64,000 nucleotides of DNA from Cohnella abietis (GCF_004295585.1 NZ_AP019400.1:1331501-1395500); one strand, 5' to 3'; shown: positions 18,201 through 26,464, counted from the stretch's first letter. The notes: generated by a model from the sequence alone, not told the origin. Numbers and translations are program-made.

Positions 18201-18348
18201 GTTCCGTTGGATTGATAATGGTGATGGCACGTTCTCACTTCAATCAGCAGGCAACAACCAATACGTCTGCGCAGATAACGCGGGCGTAGCCTCCTTAATC
18301 GCCAACCGCGCAGCAATCGGCCCTTGGGAGAAGTTCCAGCTCCCTTGA
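15232..18348 (+). CDS. Large secreted GH95-like (alpha/alpha)6-barrel glycosidase with crystallin-like and fascin-like C-terminal domains
   Basis: A 1038-residue protein with a signal peptide ending near VVSAS. The N-terminal domain begins with a GLTVGNGRVGAMVW strand typical of GH95/DUF5703 proteins. The barrel follows (about 310-700), with NQRDVYHSF, GIWVPETMGW and ENVVLELAWPY. Near 800-890 lies a beta/gamma-crystallin-like domain (FYTNSNYGGTGVSL). A Gly-rich hinge leads to about three fascin-like repeats (V-N-G-K-F-V-T-A-E-N, W-E-x-F), likely carbohydrate-binding. The substrate is uncertain; GH95 relatives act on alpha-fucose or alpha-galactose. AGGAGGAG lies just before tandem ATGs at 15232 and 15235. 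The same frame continues past the TGA into a membrane anchor (see next entry), so the protein may once have been, or may sometimes be, 1078 residues. Confidence 0.75.
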   Translation: MMKKTTLGRMLKIIGVTMFALSSLSISNSMIGVVSASPTSHSYNTSTGTLNVDYANYLSKHDIVFNSPVTVPKSGLTVGNGRVGAMVWNTSGGLTMQVSGVDASQEGFASQGLVNLYTNPGLDTSYSSYQQRLSLYDGLVTTKYDSNRTVTIMGSPNSEVIGIHVEDSRSGVANVSLDLSLWDVSTFSGGDVPDINTWRNVSTFADPTVVGLSRGQTDANNFGYTLAATVEGASFTTQTVDSKKVRLNITPSSSYTIWIASASRLNAPSNNSVNQAKTVLNGVKTTGYTSTLAAYKSWWHDFWGKSFVQYSNTNGDADYLENFYYLSTYMIAAGSYGNYPFHFINGVFSAVNDNDSGKWSNAYWYWNQRDVYHSFLASNHPEMVNTFNNLYSRNFAALKAYTMTRYGIDGIWVPETMGWDGNARGTIYSDYTKDTLSTAAEAALNMYSQYKYTNDSNYLSNTAYPFMKEATKFYAGKLSYNSSTGKYYMASSNVHEQHWGVQNAITDLAAVRALFPVAIKTSQDLGLDATLRTQWQNILNNLVAYPIDPSNSAKYFPHTPPLSQNRNNENVVLELAWPYSVSGIGAADQQMLINNYNSRPYPYGSNNVWDPAPIQAARLGLGDETFSGMKIMLQKYQDYANGRTTNTNGEFEYIGVHLIAMNESLLQSYNDKIRVFPAAPSDSTFNGKFTLLASGGFLVSSEKEANEIKYVGVKSLYGKNATVINPWGTQSVQVRRVSDNAIILTSSAGELNFATGANQAYVVERTVKPLGNYTYQALTGTVNNTLRSATLNGVVKTLGSAAAYSGAMPTFYTNSNYGGTGVSLPPGSYSIAQMVAAGIPNDDISSIRVPAGITVVAYGDGAFDGPSWTFTSDQPNLVSVGCDNTISSFIITASGGGGGGTPPVGGAPIGSTITFKATVNGKFVTAENAGASALIANRATAGGWEQFAVEDAGGGTIALKAQINSKYVTATSSGAGNLIAQASTIGSWEKFRWIDNGDGTFSLQSAGNNQYVCADNAGVASLIANRAAIGPWEKFQLP

Positions 18349-18468
18349 AAGGGAGAGGATGAGGGCAGCAGTGGAGGAAATTACTGGCTATGGTTATGGG
18401 TGGGAATTGCAGTTATAACAAGCCTAGTCATAGCTGCAGGCATCTGGTTACTCCGCCGCTCGAAGTAG
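18349..18468 (+). other. In-frame continuation after the TGA stop, encoding a complete membrane anchor
   Basis: Directly after TGA (18346-18348) and in the same frame, 39 sense codons run to TAG at 18466-18468. They encode a short acidic Ser/Gly linker (KGEDEGSSGG), a Trp-rich hydrophobic segment of about 22 residues (from NYWLWLW to IWLL) and the basic tail RRSK. This is exactly a C-terminal membrane anchor with stop-transfer signal. There is no start codon or ribosome site of its own. The best reading is an anchor cut off by one nonsense change, or reached by stop-codon readthrough. Confidence 0.6.
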
Positions 18469-18515
18469 GGTATGCTGCAGGTATCTAGTCACGCCTCCGC
18501 CCGATCAGGGTATAA

Positions 18516-18544
18516 TTGTTAATTGGAATAAAATTTGTTATGAT
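18516..18544 (+). promoter_or_regulatory. Sigma-A type promoter
   Basis: TTGTTA (18516-18521), a 17-base spacer, and TATGAT (18539-18544). It would start RNA near 18551, giving a leader of about 140-160 bases before the next gene. Confidence 0.45.
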
Positions 18545-18646
18545 TAGTGGAGAAATACTGATTGACTGCGAACTGACTCCGCAACTGGGTGAAGCGTCAA
18601 CAGCGGACCCAACTGAAAACTTTTTTATTGAACGCGCGTGAAGCAC

Positions 18647-18694
18647 ACGCCGCTAGCTCCTTTTTATGGGAGCTGGCGGCGTTTTTATTTTATT
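18647..18694 (+). terminator. Intrinsic terminator inside the leader of the winged-helix gene
   Basis: acgccgctagctcc (18647-18660) pairs with ggagctggcggcgt (18669-18682), with one imperfect step, followed by TTTTATTTTATT. It ends only about 15 bases before the next start codon, so it may end a small RNA, act as an attenuator, or stop transcripts arriving from the GH95-like gene. Confidence 0.75.
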
Positions 18695-18709
18695 AAGGAG
18701 GCGATGAGA

Positions 18710-19378
18710 ATGTTTGAGAAGGAATTCGAGAATTTATTAAAGGACCAGATTAGAGGTGCAAGCGGTCAGCGTTTGGAGATGCTTCAAAGGGATTTGACGG
18801 GGACTAGAAAAATGCTAGAGGTTCTATACCCGGTGTTAGGAACCTTGGATGGGCTGATTCTTGAATATGAAATGGTGAGCTTTTCTGGGGTTAAGATATA
18901 CGGCGACGTAGTTCATCTTGATCTCCGAATCTGGTTCGAGGAAGAAAACTTCTTGACTCATGCCGAGCTCATTACTAGAGATCGGTTTACTTTTGAAAGA
19001 AGCAGGGTTCGATCTGTCACTATATCCGATTATATGTATTTCCCCTACAGTCGGGACGAACTCGAGAAGAAGCCAGAATTTTGCCAGCGCAATCTGCATG
19101 AGCTACTAGCACGAACCACGAATTCACAGTATATTGAGCTTCTCAAACTCCCAGTGTATGAACGTGAGGTACTACGTTGCGCACTACTCCGTGATAAAGC
19201 ATTTCTGTTAGCGGATGCCTGCGAATGGCTTAATGTAACGAAAGAAACATGCAGAAAGATACTACGAACGTTAGAGACCAAATGCTATATCAGTCTTGTC
19301 GGCGGTGGCCCACTAAGATGTCATGGTTTTATAATAACACCTAAAGGAGCTTCTCTCTTTCATCGCTTTAGCATATAG
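18710..19378 (+). CDS. Conserved hypothetical protein with C-terminal winged-helix-like region
   Basis: A 222-residue cytoplasmic protein without a signal or membrane segments. I know no assigned function. It starts MFEKEFENLLKDQIRGASGQRLEMLQRDLTG in short, a charged helical lead resembling a family common in Paenibacillus. The middle region is mixed alpha/beta. The last 75 residues look like a winged helix (helix REVLRCALL, recognition-like helix VTKETCRKILRTLE, then a beta hairpin GGGPLRCHGFIITPKG), so DNA or RNA binding is plausible. ATG 18710 is preferred over 18704 because AGGAGG (18696-18701) sits 8 bases away. It is preceded by its own promoter and a leader hairpin. Confidence 0.65.
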   Translation: MFEKEFENLLKDQIRGASGQRLEMLQRDLTGTRKMLEVLYPVLGTLDGLILEYEMVSFSGVKIYGDVVHLDLRIWFEEENFLTHAELITRDRFTFERSRVRSVTISDYMYFPYSRDELEKKPEFCQRNLHELLARTTNSQYIELLKLPVYEREVLRCALLRDKAFLLADACEWLNVTKETCRKILRTLETKCYISLVGGGPLRCHGFIITPKGASLFHRFSI

Positions 19379-19429
19379 CATGCTCGGGCCCGGGGTATAC
19401 GAAAAATCGAGCTGCAGTGTCTCGGGGAG

Positions 19430-20404
19430 GCACGAATGGATGAGATGTACGATAATTTCGAGCAACTGGGTCACGAGGAGGCACGAATGGAGGGAGATGC
19501 TCGAAATTATCGAGCAATGGGGTCACGAGGAAGCACGATTCTAGGTAGATGTACGATAATTTCGAGCAATTGGGTCATGGGAAGGCACGACTGGAGTGAG
19601 ATACTCGAAATTATCGAGCAACGGGGTCACGAGGAGGCCCGGTAGGAGGTAGATGCACGATAATTTCGAGCAACGGGGTCACGAGGAGGTACGAATGGAG
19701 GTAGATGTACGATATTTTCGAGCAACTGGGTCGTGGAGAGGTATGAAAGGAGTGAGAAGTAAGATAATTTCGAGTAACTGGGTCATGTGGAGGTACGAAA
19801 GGAGAGAGATGTACGATAATTTCGAGCAACGGGGTCGTGGAGAGGTATGAAAGGAGTGAGAAGTAAGATAATTTCGAGTAACTGGGTCATGAGGAGGCAC
19901 GAAAGGAGGTAGATGCACGATAATTTCGAGTAACTGGGTCATGTGGAGGTACGAAAGGAGAGAGATGTACGATAATTTCGAGCAACTGGGTCACGGGAAG
20001 GCACGAATAGAGGAAGATGTACGATAATTTCGAGCAACGGGGTCACGAGGAGGCACGAATGGAGGTAGATGTACGATAATTTCGAGCAACTGGGTAACTG
20101 GGAGGCACGAATGGAGGGTGATGCTCGAAATTATAGAATAACGTTGTTGCAAATTTAAGCTTCCTGAGTGAACTACACATATGGGTTGGCAGACAGGTAT
20201 GTGTAGTTCACTCAGTAAGTCTGGAGAAGAGAAGGGTTCGTGTGCGAACGAACCACACATATGGCAGACAGGTATGTGTAGTTCACTCAGCAAGTCTGGA
20301 GAAGAGAGGGGTTCGTGCGTGAACGGACTAGTAACGATCGGATGCAGATGTACGATAATTTCGAGCAACTGGGTCAGAGTGGAGGTACGATTGGAGGGAG
20401 ATAG
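19430..20404. repeat. 52-bp tandem repeat array A (about 15 units)
   Basis: Fourteen contiguous units with an exact 52-base period run from about 19430 to 20140. After a different 180-base insert, one more unit follows at 20341-20404. The core of each unit is CGA-N5-TCG followed by AGCAAC or AGTAAC, then GGGTC and a purine-rich tail. In three units (near 19499, 19604, 20124) the AT spacer is in the opposite orientation, tcgaaattatcga instead of the reverse. Long open frames across it are by-products, since 52 is not a multiple of three and several frames stay open. The array fills the gap before the ThuA fusion gene. Its function is unknown. Confidence 0.85.
20164..20317. repeat. Paired hairpin repeat inserted in array A
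   Basis: A perfect 17-bp inverted repeat (20164-20180 with 20199-20215) forms a hairpin. A block beginning acacatatgg and ending ggttcgtg occurs twice in direct orientation (20175-20242 and 20255-20317), almost identical apart from a 5-base difference in the loop. It interrupts the 52-bp array before its last unit. It may be a small mobile or duplicated palindromic element. Confidence 0.7.
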
Positions 20405-20518
20405 GTAACGAGATAGGAATCGCCTGTAAACGTTAAGATTAGCTTATTTCGGTGAAAGCGCCTATTAGGTAAACTGTTGTAAATTGTTAAACTTAACCGC
20501 CGACTAAGGGAGCCGATT

Positions 20519-23500
20519 ATGCTTACAAACACGAAAGCCAAGGTAATTTTCAGCCTATCGTTGCTTGTTATCATCTTGCTTTTATCAGGAGCCTATTACT
20601 ACTGGTTTGCCTCTTCACCAACCGAGAAATCCAAAAGCTTCAAGGTGCTCGTATTTAGTAAGACGGAAGGCTTCCGCCACGATTCTATACCCGCAGGCCT
20701 AGTGGCTATCCGGCAGCTAGCGGCTGAGCACCAATTCCAAGTCGATGCCACAGAGGACTCATCGAAGTTCACAGCTGATGGGTTGTCTCCCTATGCGGCT
20801 GTCATCTTTCTCAATACGACTGGGGATGTGCTGAATGCTGAGGAAGAGGGTGCTTTTCAGTCCTATATAGAGTCTGGGCGGGGATACGTTGGTATTCATT
20901 CTGCATCTGATACGATGCATTCCTCTGCGTGGTATATGAGCCTGGTAGGAGCGATGTTTACGGATCATCCTGCTTTCGCAGCAGGAACTGTGAAGGTGGC
21001 GGATAAGGTGCATCCTTCCACTGCTTCATTGCCATCGAATTGGCAGCGATCGGAGGAATGGTACAATTTTCTGCAAAACCCAAGAGGAAATGTTCATGTT
21101 CTAGCTACCGTAGATGAGAAATCTTACATGGGCGGGAAAATGGGCTATGATCACCCAGTATCCTGGTGTCAGGAGGTTAGTGGAGGAAAGTCATGGTATA
21201 CGGCATTGGGGCATGCCCCGGAAAGCTATAGCAAGGATCCCACATTTCTGGAGCACATACTCGGCGGAATTCAGTGGGCTGCAGGTCAAGCGGAGGGTGA
21301 TTGCTCAGCTACTGTATATACCGACACCAATTACCAGAAGCAGGAGCTGCTAACTGGTGTTCAAGCTCCAATGGGCTTTGATTTTGCTCCTGACGGAAGA
21401 ATGTTCTTCATAGAGATCAATGGGAAGGTTAAGGTGTATTCCCCGGTCACAGAATTGGCTACCGAAGTTGTTTCTCTGGACATTGTTAGCGGGAATGAGC
21501 AGGGCGTTCTAGGGATTGCACTAGACCCGGAATTCGCAAAAAATAATTGGCTATACCTCTTCTATAGTCCAGCTGGGGCGGATAATGAGGATCGAATTTC
21601 ACGTTTTACCGTTAAAGGGGACAAAATCGATAAAGCAACAGAGAAAATCGTCCTTCGTGTTCCAACACAGAGAACAGAGTGCTGCCATCATGGAGGTGAT
21701 TTGGAATTCGGCGCTGACGGTAACTTGTATCTGTCCACTGGTGATAATACAAATCCGTTTGCATCTGACGGATATGCCCCCATTGATGAAACGGCGGGTC
21801 GCTCGGCTTGGGATGCCCAGAGATCAGCAGGCAACACCAAGGATCTGCGCGGTAAAATATTGCGGATAAAGCCCAAGCCAGACGGAACCTATACAATACC
21901 AGAGGGGAATCTCTTCTCTGATGGCTCAGGTAGTCCAGAAATCTATGTCATGGGTACGCGTAACGCTTTTAGATTCAGTGTGAGCCCTTTTGATAATACC
22001 GTATACTGGGGTGATGTAGGACCCGATGCTGGTGTAACCACTATGTCACGCGGACCGAAGGGCTACGACGAGTTCAATCAGGCCAAGACGGCTGGCAATT
22101 ACGGCTGGCCCTATTGTATAGGGAATAACAAGGCTTATGTAGACTATGATTTTGCTACGCATTCCCTTGGCAAACCGTACAATTGTGATTCTCTGACGAA
22201 CGATTCACCGAACAATACCGGAGCGCGAAGCTTACCACCAGCGAGAGCGGCACTCATCTATTATCCTTACGGTCCGAGCCCTGAGTTTCCGGAAATAACG
22301 GACAGCACGGGGCGAACCGCTGCCGCAGGTCCCGTCTACAAATACGACAAGAGCAATGCTAATGAGTTCAAAATGCCTGCTTATCTGGATAAGTCACTAA
22401 TCATTTATGATTTTTCTAGGCAATGGTTTAAGGAAGTCAAATTAGATGAGCAGGGTAATTTACTAAAAATTAATCCCTTCCTATCTAACATGAAATTTGA
22501 TCATCCCATTTATGCGAAAATCGACAAGGACGGCAGCCTGTATATTGCGGAGTATGGAACCGGTGGCTCAGATGGGAAAATATCAAAGATACTGTATACA
22601 GGTGCGGCGGGTAACCAAGCCCCGAACGCTCAGGCGACTGCGAGTGTCACGAATGGCTTGGCTCCTCTTGAAGTTTCCTTTACGGCAGATAAGAGCTATG
22701 ACACAGATAAGGATCCATTAACATTCTCATGGGATTTTAATGGCGATGGTAAAGAAGATTCTAATCTGCCTAATCCAAGCTTCATCTATAAGAAAAACGG
22801 AAATTATAATGCCAAGGTGACTGTCTCAGACAATAAAGGTAACTCATCCTCGGTCATTATCCCAATAACGGTAGGGAACAATGCGCCTGTCGTAACAATT
22901 ACGTCCCCTACTAAGCGAGGCTTCTTCGCATGGGGAGACAAAATAAGCTACACGGTAACGGTCACTGATGCAGAGGATTCCACTATTGATTGTGCGAGGG
23001 TCAAGGTGACACCAGCGTTGGGGCATGATGAACATTCACATCCAAGTCCTACGCAGACGGGCTGCACAGGTACCTTCGAGACGGTCTTCAGTGATACCAA
23101 TATTGAGAATACGTTCTTTTACTTGACCGCTAGCTATACCGACAATGGTGCTGGAGAAGCAGCGCCATTGACAGGGGCCTCCACGATCGTGCTTCTGTCG
23201 AAGGATCGTCAGGCTGAGTATTACGATAATTGGAGCGGTGGGAAGCTGCAGACTGAGAATACCGCAGATGTCGGGGCTGGCCGAAATCTAGGCTTTATTG
23301 AAAACGGGAGCTGGCTGTCCTACAAGGATATTAACCTCGAAGGCATAAGCGGTATTAGCGCAAGAGTCTCATCGGCTGGTTCAGGCGGAACGATAGAGGT
23401 TCGAGCAGATTCGATTTCAGGACCTTTATTGGCGACATTAAAAATTCCCGTGACGGGTGATTGGCAGAAATGGGTGGATGTTAAAGAAGAGCTGAACAAT

Positions 23501-23614
23501 GTTCCATCGGGAGAGCATAATTTATTTTTCGTGTTCAGTGGGGGATCAGGTTATTTGTTCAATGTTAATAAATTCGACTTCATAGGAAATGGAATCGCAA
23601 TGAAAACCAAATAA
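20519..23614 (+). CDS. Membrane-tethered ThuA / PQQ-type sugar dehydrogenase / PKD / CBM6 fusion protein
   Basis: A 1031-residue extracytoplasmic protein with an N-terminal hydrophobic segment (about 8-30) that may be an uncleaved anchor. A ThuA domain (about 40-245) has GFRHDSIPAG and GRGYVGIHSASD. A glucose/sorbosone dehydrogenase beta-propeller (about 265-690) has GVLGIALDPEFAKNNW, the HHGGDLEFG motif, and NYGWPYC. A PKD domain (about 705-785) shows DFNGDGKEDSN. A CBM6 module (about 895-1025) ends it. The propeller class oxidises sugars with a quinone cofactor; ThuA proteins act on keto-sugars. AAGGGAG lies 6 bases before ATG 20519. It shares its CBM6 type with the enzymes at 8423 and 10863, which suggests the same surface glycan. 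Confidence 0.88.
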   Translation: MLTNTKAKVIFSLSLLVIILLLSGAYYYWFASSPTEKSKSFKVLVFSKTEGFRHDSIPAGLVAIRQLAAEHQFQVDATEDSSKFTADGLSPYAAVIFLNTTGDVLNAEEEGAFQSYIESGRGYVGIHSASDTMHSSAWYMSLVGAMFTDHPAFAAGTVKVADKVHPSTASLPSNWQRSEEWYNFLQNPRGNVHVLATVDEKSYMGGKMGYDHPVSWCQEVSGGKSWYTALGHAPESYSKDPTFLEHILGGIQWAAGQAEGDCSATVYTDTNYQKQELLTGVQAPMGFDFAPDGRMFFIEINGKVKVYSPVTELATEVVSLDIVSGNEQGVLGIALDPEFAKNNWLYLFYSPAGADNEDRISRFTVKGDKIDKATEKIVLRVPTQRTECCHHGGDLEFGADGNLYLSTGDNTNPFASDGYAPIDETAGRSAWDAQRSAGNTKDLRGKILRIKPKPDGTYTIPEGNLFSDGSGSPEIYVMGTRNAFRFSVSPFDNTVYWGDVGPDAGVTTMSRGPKGYDEFNQAKTAGNYGWPYCIGNNKAYVDYDFATHSLGKPYNCDSLTNDSPNNTGARSLPPARAALIYYPYGPSPEFPEITDSTGRTAAAGPVYKYDKSNANEFKMPAYLDKSLIIYDFSRQWFKEVKLDEQGNLLKINPFLSNMKFDHPIYAKIDKDGSLYIAEYGTGGSDGKISKILYTGAAGNQAPNAQATASVTNGLAPLEVSFTADKSYDTDKDPLTFSWDFNGDGKEDSNLPNPSFIYKKNGNYNAKVTVSDNKGNSSSVIIPITVGNNAPVVTITSPTKRGFFAWGDKISYTVTVTDAEDSTIDCARVKVTPALGHDEHSHPSPTQTGCTGTFETVFSDTNIENTFFYLTASYTDNGAGEAAPLTGASTIVLLSKDRQAEYYDNWSGGKLQTENTADVGAGRNLGFIENGSWLSYKDINLEGISGISARVSSAGSGGTIEVRADSISGPLLATLKIPVTGDWQKWVDVKEELNNVPSGEHNLFFVFSGGSGYLFNVNKFDFIGNGIAMKTK

Positions 23615-23623
23615 AGCTATAAC

Positions 23624-23668
23624 AAAATGCCTCCAAGCCCGCACATTGGGTTTTGGAGGCATTTTAAT
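23624..23668 (+). terminator. Terminator between the ThuA fusion and the GH3 gene
   Basis: aaaatgcctcca (23624-23635) pairs perfectly with tggaggcatttt (23654-23665). T and A runs on both sides allow use in both directions. Confidence 0.8.
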
Positions 23669-23725
23669 ATCACTGGGTTCCGGAGGCATTTACTATGGAG
23701 AACATCATTTAATGAGCCTTTTATA

Positions 23726-26371
23726 TCAAACAATTACCTCGAATTCTACTGAAGCTTTAATTAGTTCCGAGCTTGATCCAATCATCACTCTGAAGCTACC
23801 GGGCTCCACGATCCATTTTCCATCTCGTCCATATAGCTTGAGCTCTTTGGGCGTCAGAGTAAACGATAGACTTGTTTTCTCTCCTAGCGGCAGATGAATT
23901 CTCTTGAACTTTTTCAATTCCTTTTCTGGTCTGGCAATCGAACTGACCACGTCGCACAGGTAGAGCTGGACGACTTCATCCCCAGCCATTTGCCCGGTGT
24001 TCGTGACGTCGATTGATACATTGACTTCTTCCTCTTGCGAAATACGTGTGGAGCTGATCTGAATGGAGGAATATTCGAAGGTCGTATAGCTTAAGCCATG
24101 ACCAAAGGAGTATAGTGGTTTATTGTCACCTTCCACGTATTGAGTCGTTCCTCCACGTCGGCGGTTGTAATAGACAGGAATTTGGCCAATAGTGCGCGGG
24201 AATGAGATTGGAAGCCTCCCTGCTGGATTGTAGTCACCGAATAGAACTTCTGCAATCGCGTCCCCCCCATTTTCTCCAGGATACCAGGCTTCCAAGATAG
24301 CAGGTATATGCTCGGCTTCCCAGCCAAGTGTAATAGGTCTGCCGTTCTGGAGCACAAGTACAATTGGTGTGCCGGTAGCATGAATAGCCTTTAACAACGT
24401 AAGCTGAGCTCCAGGGAGATCGAGACTAGATCGATCTGTGCCTTCTCCACTTGTTCTATGTGAGTCCCCAAGGGCAACGATAGCGATGTCTGATTGCCGG
24501 GCTATTTGGACCGCATCCTGTATGCCTTCAATAGCGTAGCTCCAGCCTAATAAAGCGGATACGCCATCAGCATCCTTACAATATTCCACGCGAATGTCAT
24601 ATTCATGGCCGGCGTACAGCATGACAGGGACGCTTTGAGTTGCGTTTTTTCCCTCACCCCAACCATCCACAATTAGATTTCCGTCTAACCAAAGTCTCAT
24701 GCTATCTCTACTTACGGTACCGATGTAACCGGAGACATCTTGCTTAGGCACAAGCTTGCCCGTCCAGCGAACGGAAAAATGAAACGTATCAATGCTCTGA
24801 TCGGGTTTCGTAATAACCCAATTGAAGTTAATAAAGGAATCAATTTTAGTTAATACGGGACACCCTTCAAGCTTCGGATTGTTAAAATATTCGCCGAGCA
24901 AGCCTGAATTACCACATCCATCTGAGAAGCTGCCAATTGGGATCGCATCAAGCTCGTCTTCAAGAATTCCGGTTCCCTTAGCGAATAGAATCGTTGTCTC
25001 AGGTGAGACGAGCTTGCCAATTCCTTTCAACAAGGTTACGGGCTCAAATCCTTCAATATAAGGGGTGTAGTCTCCTAATCTGACAACATCCGCGCTCGGT
25101 CCAATGACAGCGATTGTAGAAATACTCCTTCTGAGGGGGAGGAGGTTTTGGTCATTTTTTAAGAGCACAATGCCTTCTCGTGCAGCTTGAAGGGAGATAT
25201 CTGTGTGCTGCTTGCTTCTAACAACGCTCTTATAAAGCTCTGGCTCCGTATAGGGCTTCTCAAATAAGCCAAGCATGAATTTTACCCTAAGCACACGACT
25301 AGCGGCTAGGTTAACCGTCTCGATGGGGAGCTCTCCGCTCTCTACCATATCAATAATAGCGTTCTGATAAAGCTCATGCGGAAAATCATAATATTGCATA
25401 TCCGTGCCTGCCACTAAGGCCTGACGTATGGCTTCCTTCTCAGAGCTTGCTGTAAAATGAGCTGTTTTTAGTCGAGCAATTGCACCAAGGTCTGATCGAA
25501 CAAAGCCTGGCATACTCCATTGTCCTCTTAACATGTCTGTCAGAAGGCTGCTATCTGCTGCGCAGGGTATGCCGTCTATTGAATTATAAGAGCACATCGC
25601 ATTAACAGCGCCGCCCTCGACGAAAGCAGCTTCAAATATGGGCATGTAGTAGGTTTCAATATCATTGCGCCCGATTGAGCTAGGGGAATGGTTAAGCCCG
25701 CTCTCGGGGATACCATGTACGGCAAAATGCTTCGGTTCTGCAATGATACTCCGATCCGATGCTAGATCATCTCCCTGCAAGCCATGGACCATAGAGACAG
25801 CCATCCGACTGGCTAAGTGAGTATCCTCACCGAATGTTTCCTCTACCCGCCCCCATCTTGGCTCACGTGCCAGATCCAGTACAGGTCCGAAGCTCTCATG
25901 AATACCGAAGCTGCGGGTTTCTGCTGCAATGCTCTTTCCAATTTCTTCGACGATGTCCGGATTCCAGGTAGAGGCCATCATAATAGCATGTGGAAATATC
26001 GTACAGCCGGGGCGGAGTAACCCATGTATTGCTTCCTCGCTAAACAGAATAGGTATGCCAAGACGAGTTTGCTCGACCGCATACCTCTGCAGCTGATTAT
26101 TGACCTTAGTAGTTCCGTACAGGTCATGTATACAGCCGACACCGTCCTCCCCAACGATATCCATAACCTTTTCCCATAAAATTTTAGCGTCTTTAGCCAT
26201 GACCGTATTCATGCGGGGATGGCTGCTACTCATAAATGAAGCACCAAAATATTGATCGAGCTGCCGGACCTTTTCCTTCAGAGTCATTTGGGATAGAAGA
26301 TCGGTTATTCGATCTTCCACAGGCGCATTGGGATCGCGAAAACCGACCGTTTCTTTTACGATGTCAATCAT
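23726..26371 (-). CDS. GH3 beta-glucosidase family enzyme with PA14 insert
   Basis: An 881-residue enzyme with no signal peptide, so cytoplasmic. The GH3 N-terminal barrel holds KHFAVHG and the nucleophile in RSDLGA (Asp294). The C-terminal GH3 domain starts near residue 385 (REGIVLLKN) and is interrupted by a PA14 domain (about 465-600, GLLGEYFNN). The fibronectin III-like domain closes the protein. The family removes terminal beta-linked glucose or xylose. PA14 inserts often narrow the active site for certain oligosaccharides. It lies downstream of an AraC-type gene on the same strand, with a terminator between them, and AAAGGGGG precedes its ATG. Confidence 0.92.
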   Translation of the reverse strand: MIDIVKETVGFRDPNAPVEDRITDLLSQMTLKEKVRQLDQYFGASFMSSSHPRMNTVMAKDAKILWEKVMDIVGEDGVGCIHDLYGTTKVNNQLQRYAVEQTRLGIPILFSEEAIHGLLRPGCTIFPHAIMMASTWNPDIVEEIGKSIAAETRSFGIHESFGPVLDLAREPRWGRVEETFGEDTHLASRMAVSMVHGLQGDDLASDRSIIAEPKHFAVHGIPESGLNHSPSSIGRNDIETYYMPIFEAAFVEGGAVNAMCSYNSIDGIPCAADSSLLTDMLRGQWSMPGFVRSDLGAIARLKTAHFTASSEKEAIRQALVAGTDMQYYDFPHELYQNAIIDMVESGELPIETVNLAASRVLRVKFMLGLFEKPYTEPELYKSVVRSKQHTDISLQAAREGIVLLKNDQNLLPLRRSISTIAVIGPSADVVRLGDYTPYIEGFEPVTLLKGIGKLVSPETTILFAKGTGILEDELDAIPIGSFSDGCGNSGLLGEYFNNPKLEGCPVLTKIDSFINFNWVITKPDQSIDTFHFSVRWTGKLVPKQDVSGYIGTVSRDSMRLWLDGNLIVDGWGEGKNATQSVPVMLYAGHEYDIRVEYCKDADGVSALLGWSYAIEGIQDAVQIARQSDIAIVALGDSHRTSGEGTDRSSLDLPGAQLTLLKAIHATGTPIVLVLQNGRPITLGWEAEHIPAILEAWYPGENGGDAIAEVLFGDYNPAGRLPISFPRTIGQIPVYYNRRRGGTTQYVEGDNKPLYSFGHGLSYTTFEYSSIQISSTRISQEEEVNVSIDVTNTGQMAGDEVVQLYLCDVVSSIARPEKELKKFKRIHLPLGEKTSLSFTLTPKELKLYGRDGKWIVEPGSFRVMIGSSSELIKASVEFEVIV

Positions 26372-26464
26372 TTGTGGTTCCCCCTTTCAAGTGATGGAAA
26401 CGCAATCTTGGTTACTCAGAATGTATCAATTCAATGTCTGCTTGCCTAATTAACTTAAATATAG

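Noticed and set aside
18346..18348. Selenocysteine at the TGA
   Set aside because: The TGA is at the end of a fascin-like domain, far from any redox motif, and no clear selenocysteine-insertion hairpin follows; nonsense change or readthrough is simpler.
19430..20404. CRISPR array
   Set aside because: The whole 52-base unit is conserved; there are no unique spacers and no cas genes nearby. The same holds for array B and the 51-bp array.
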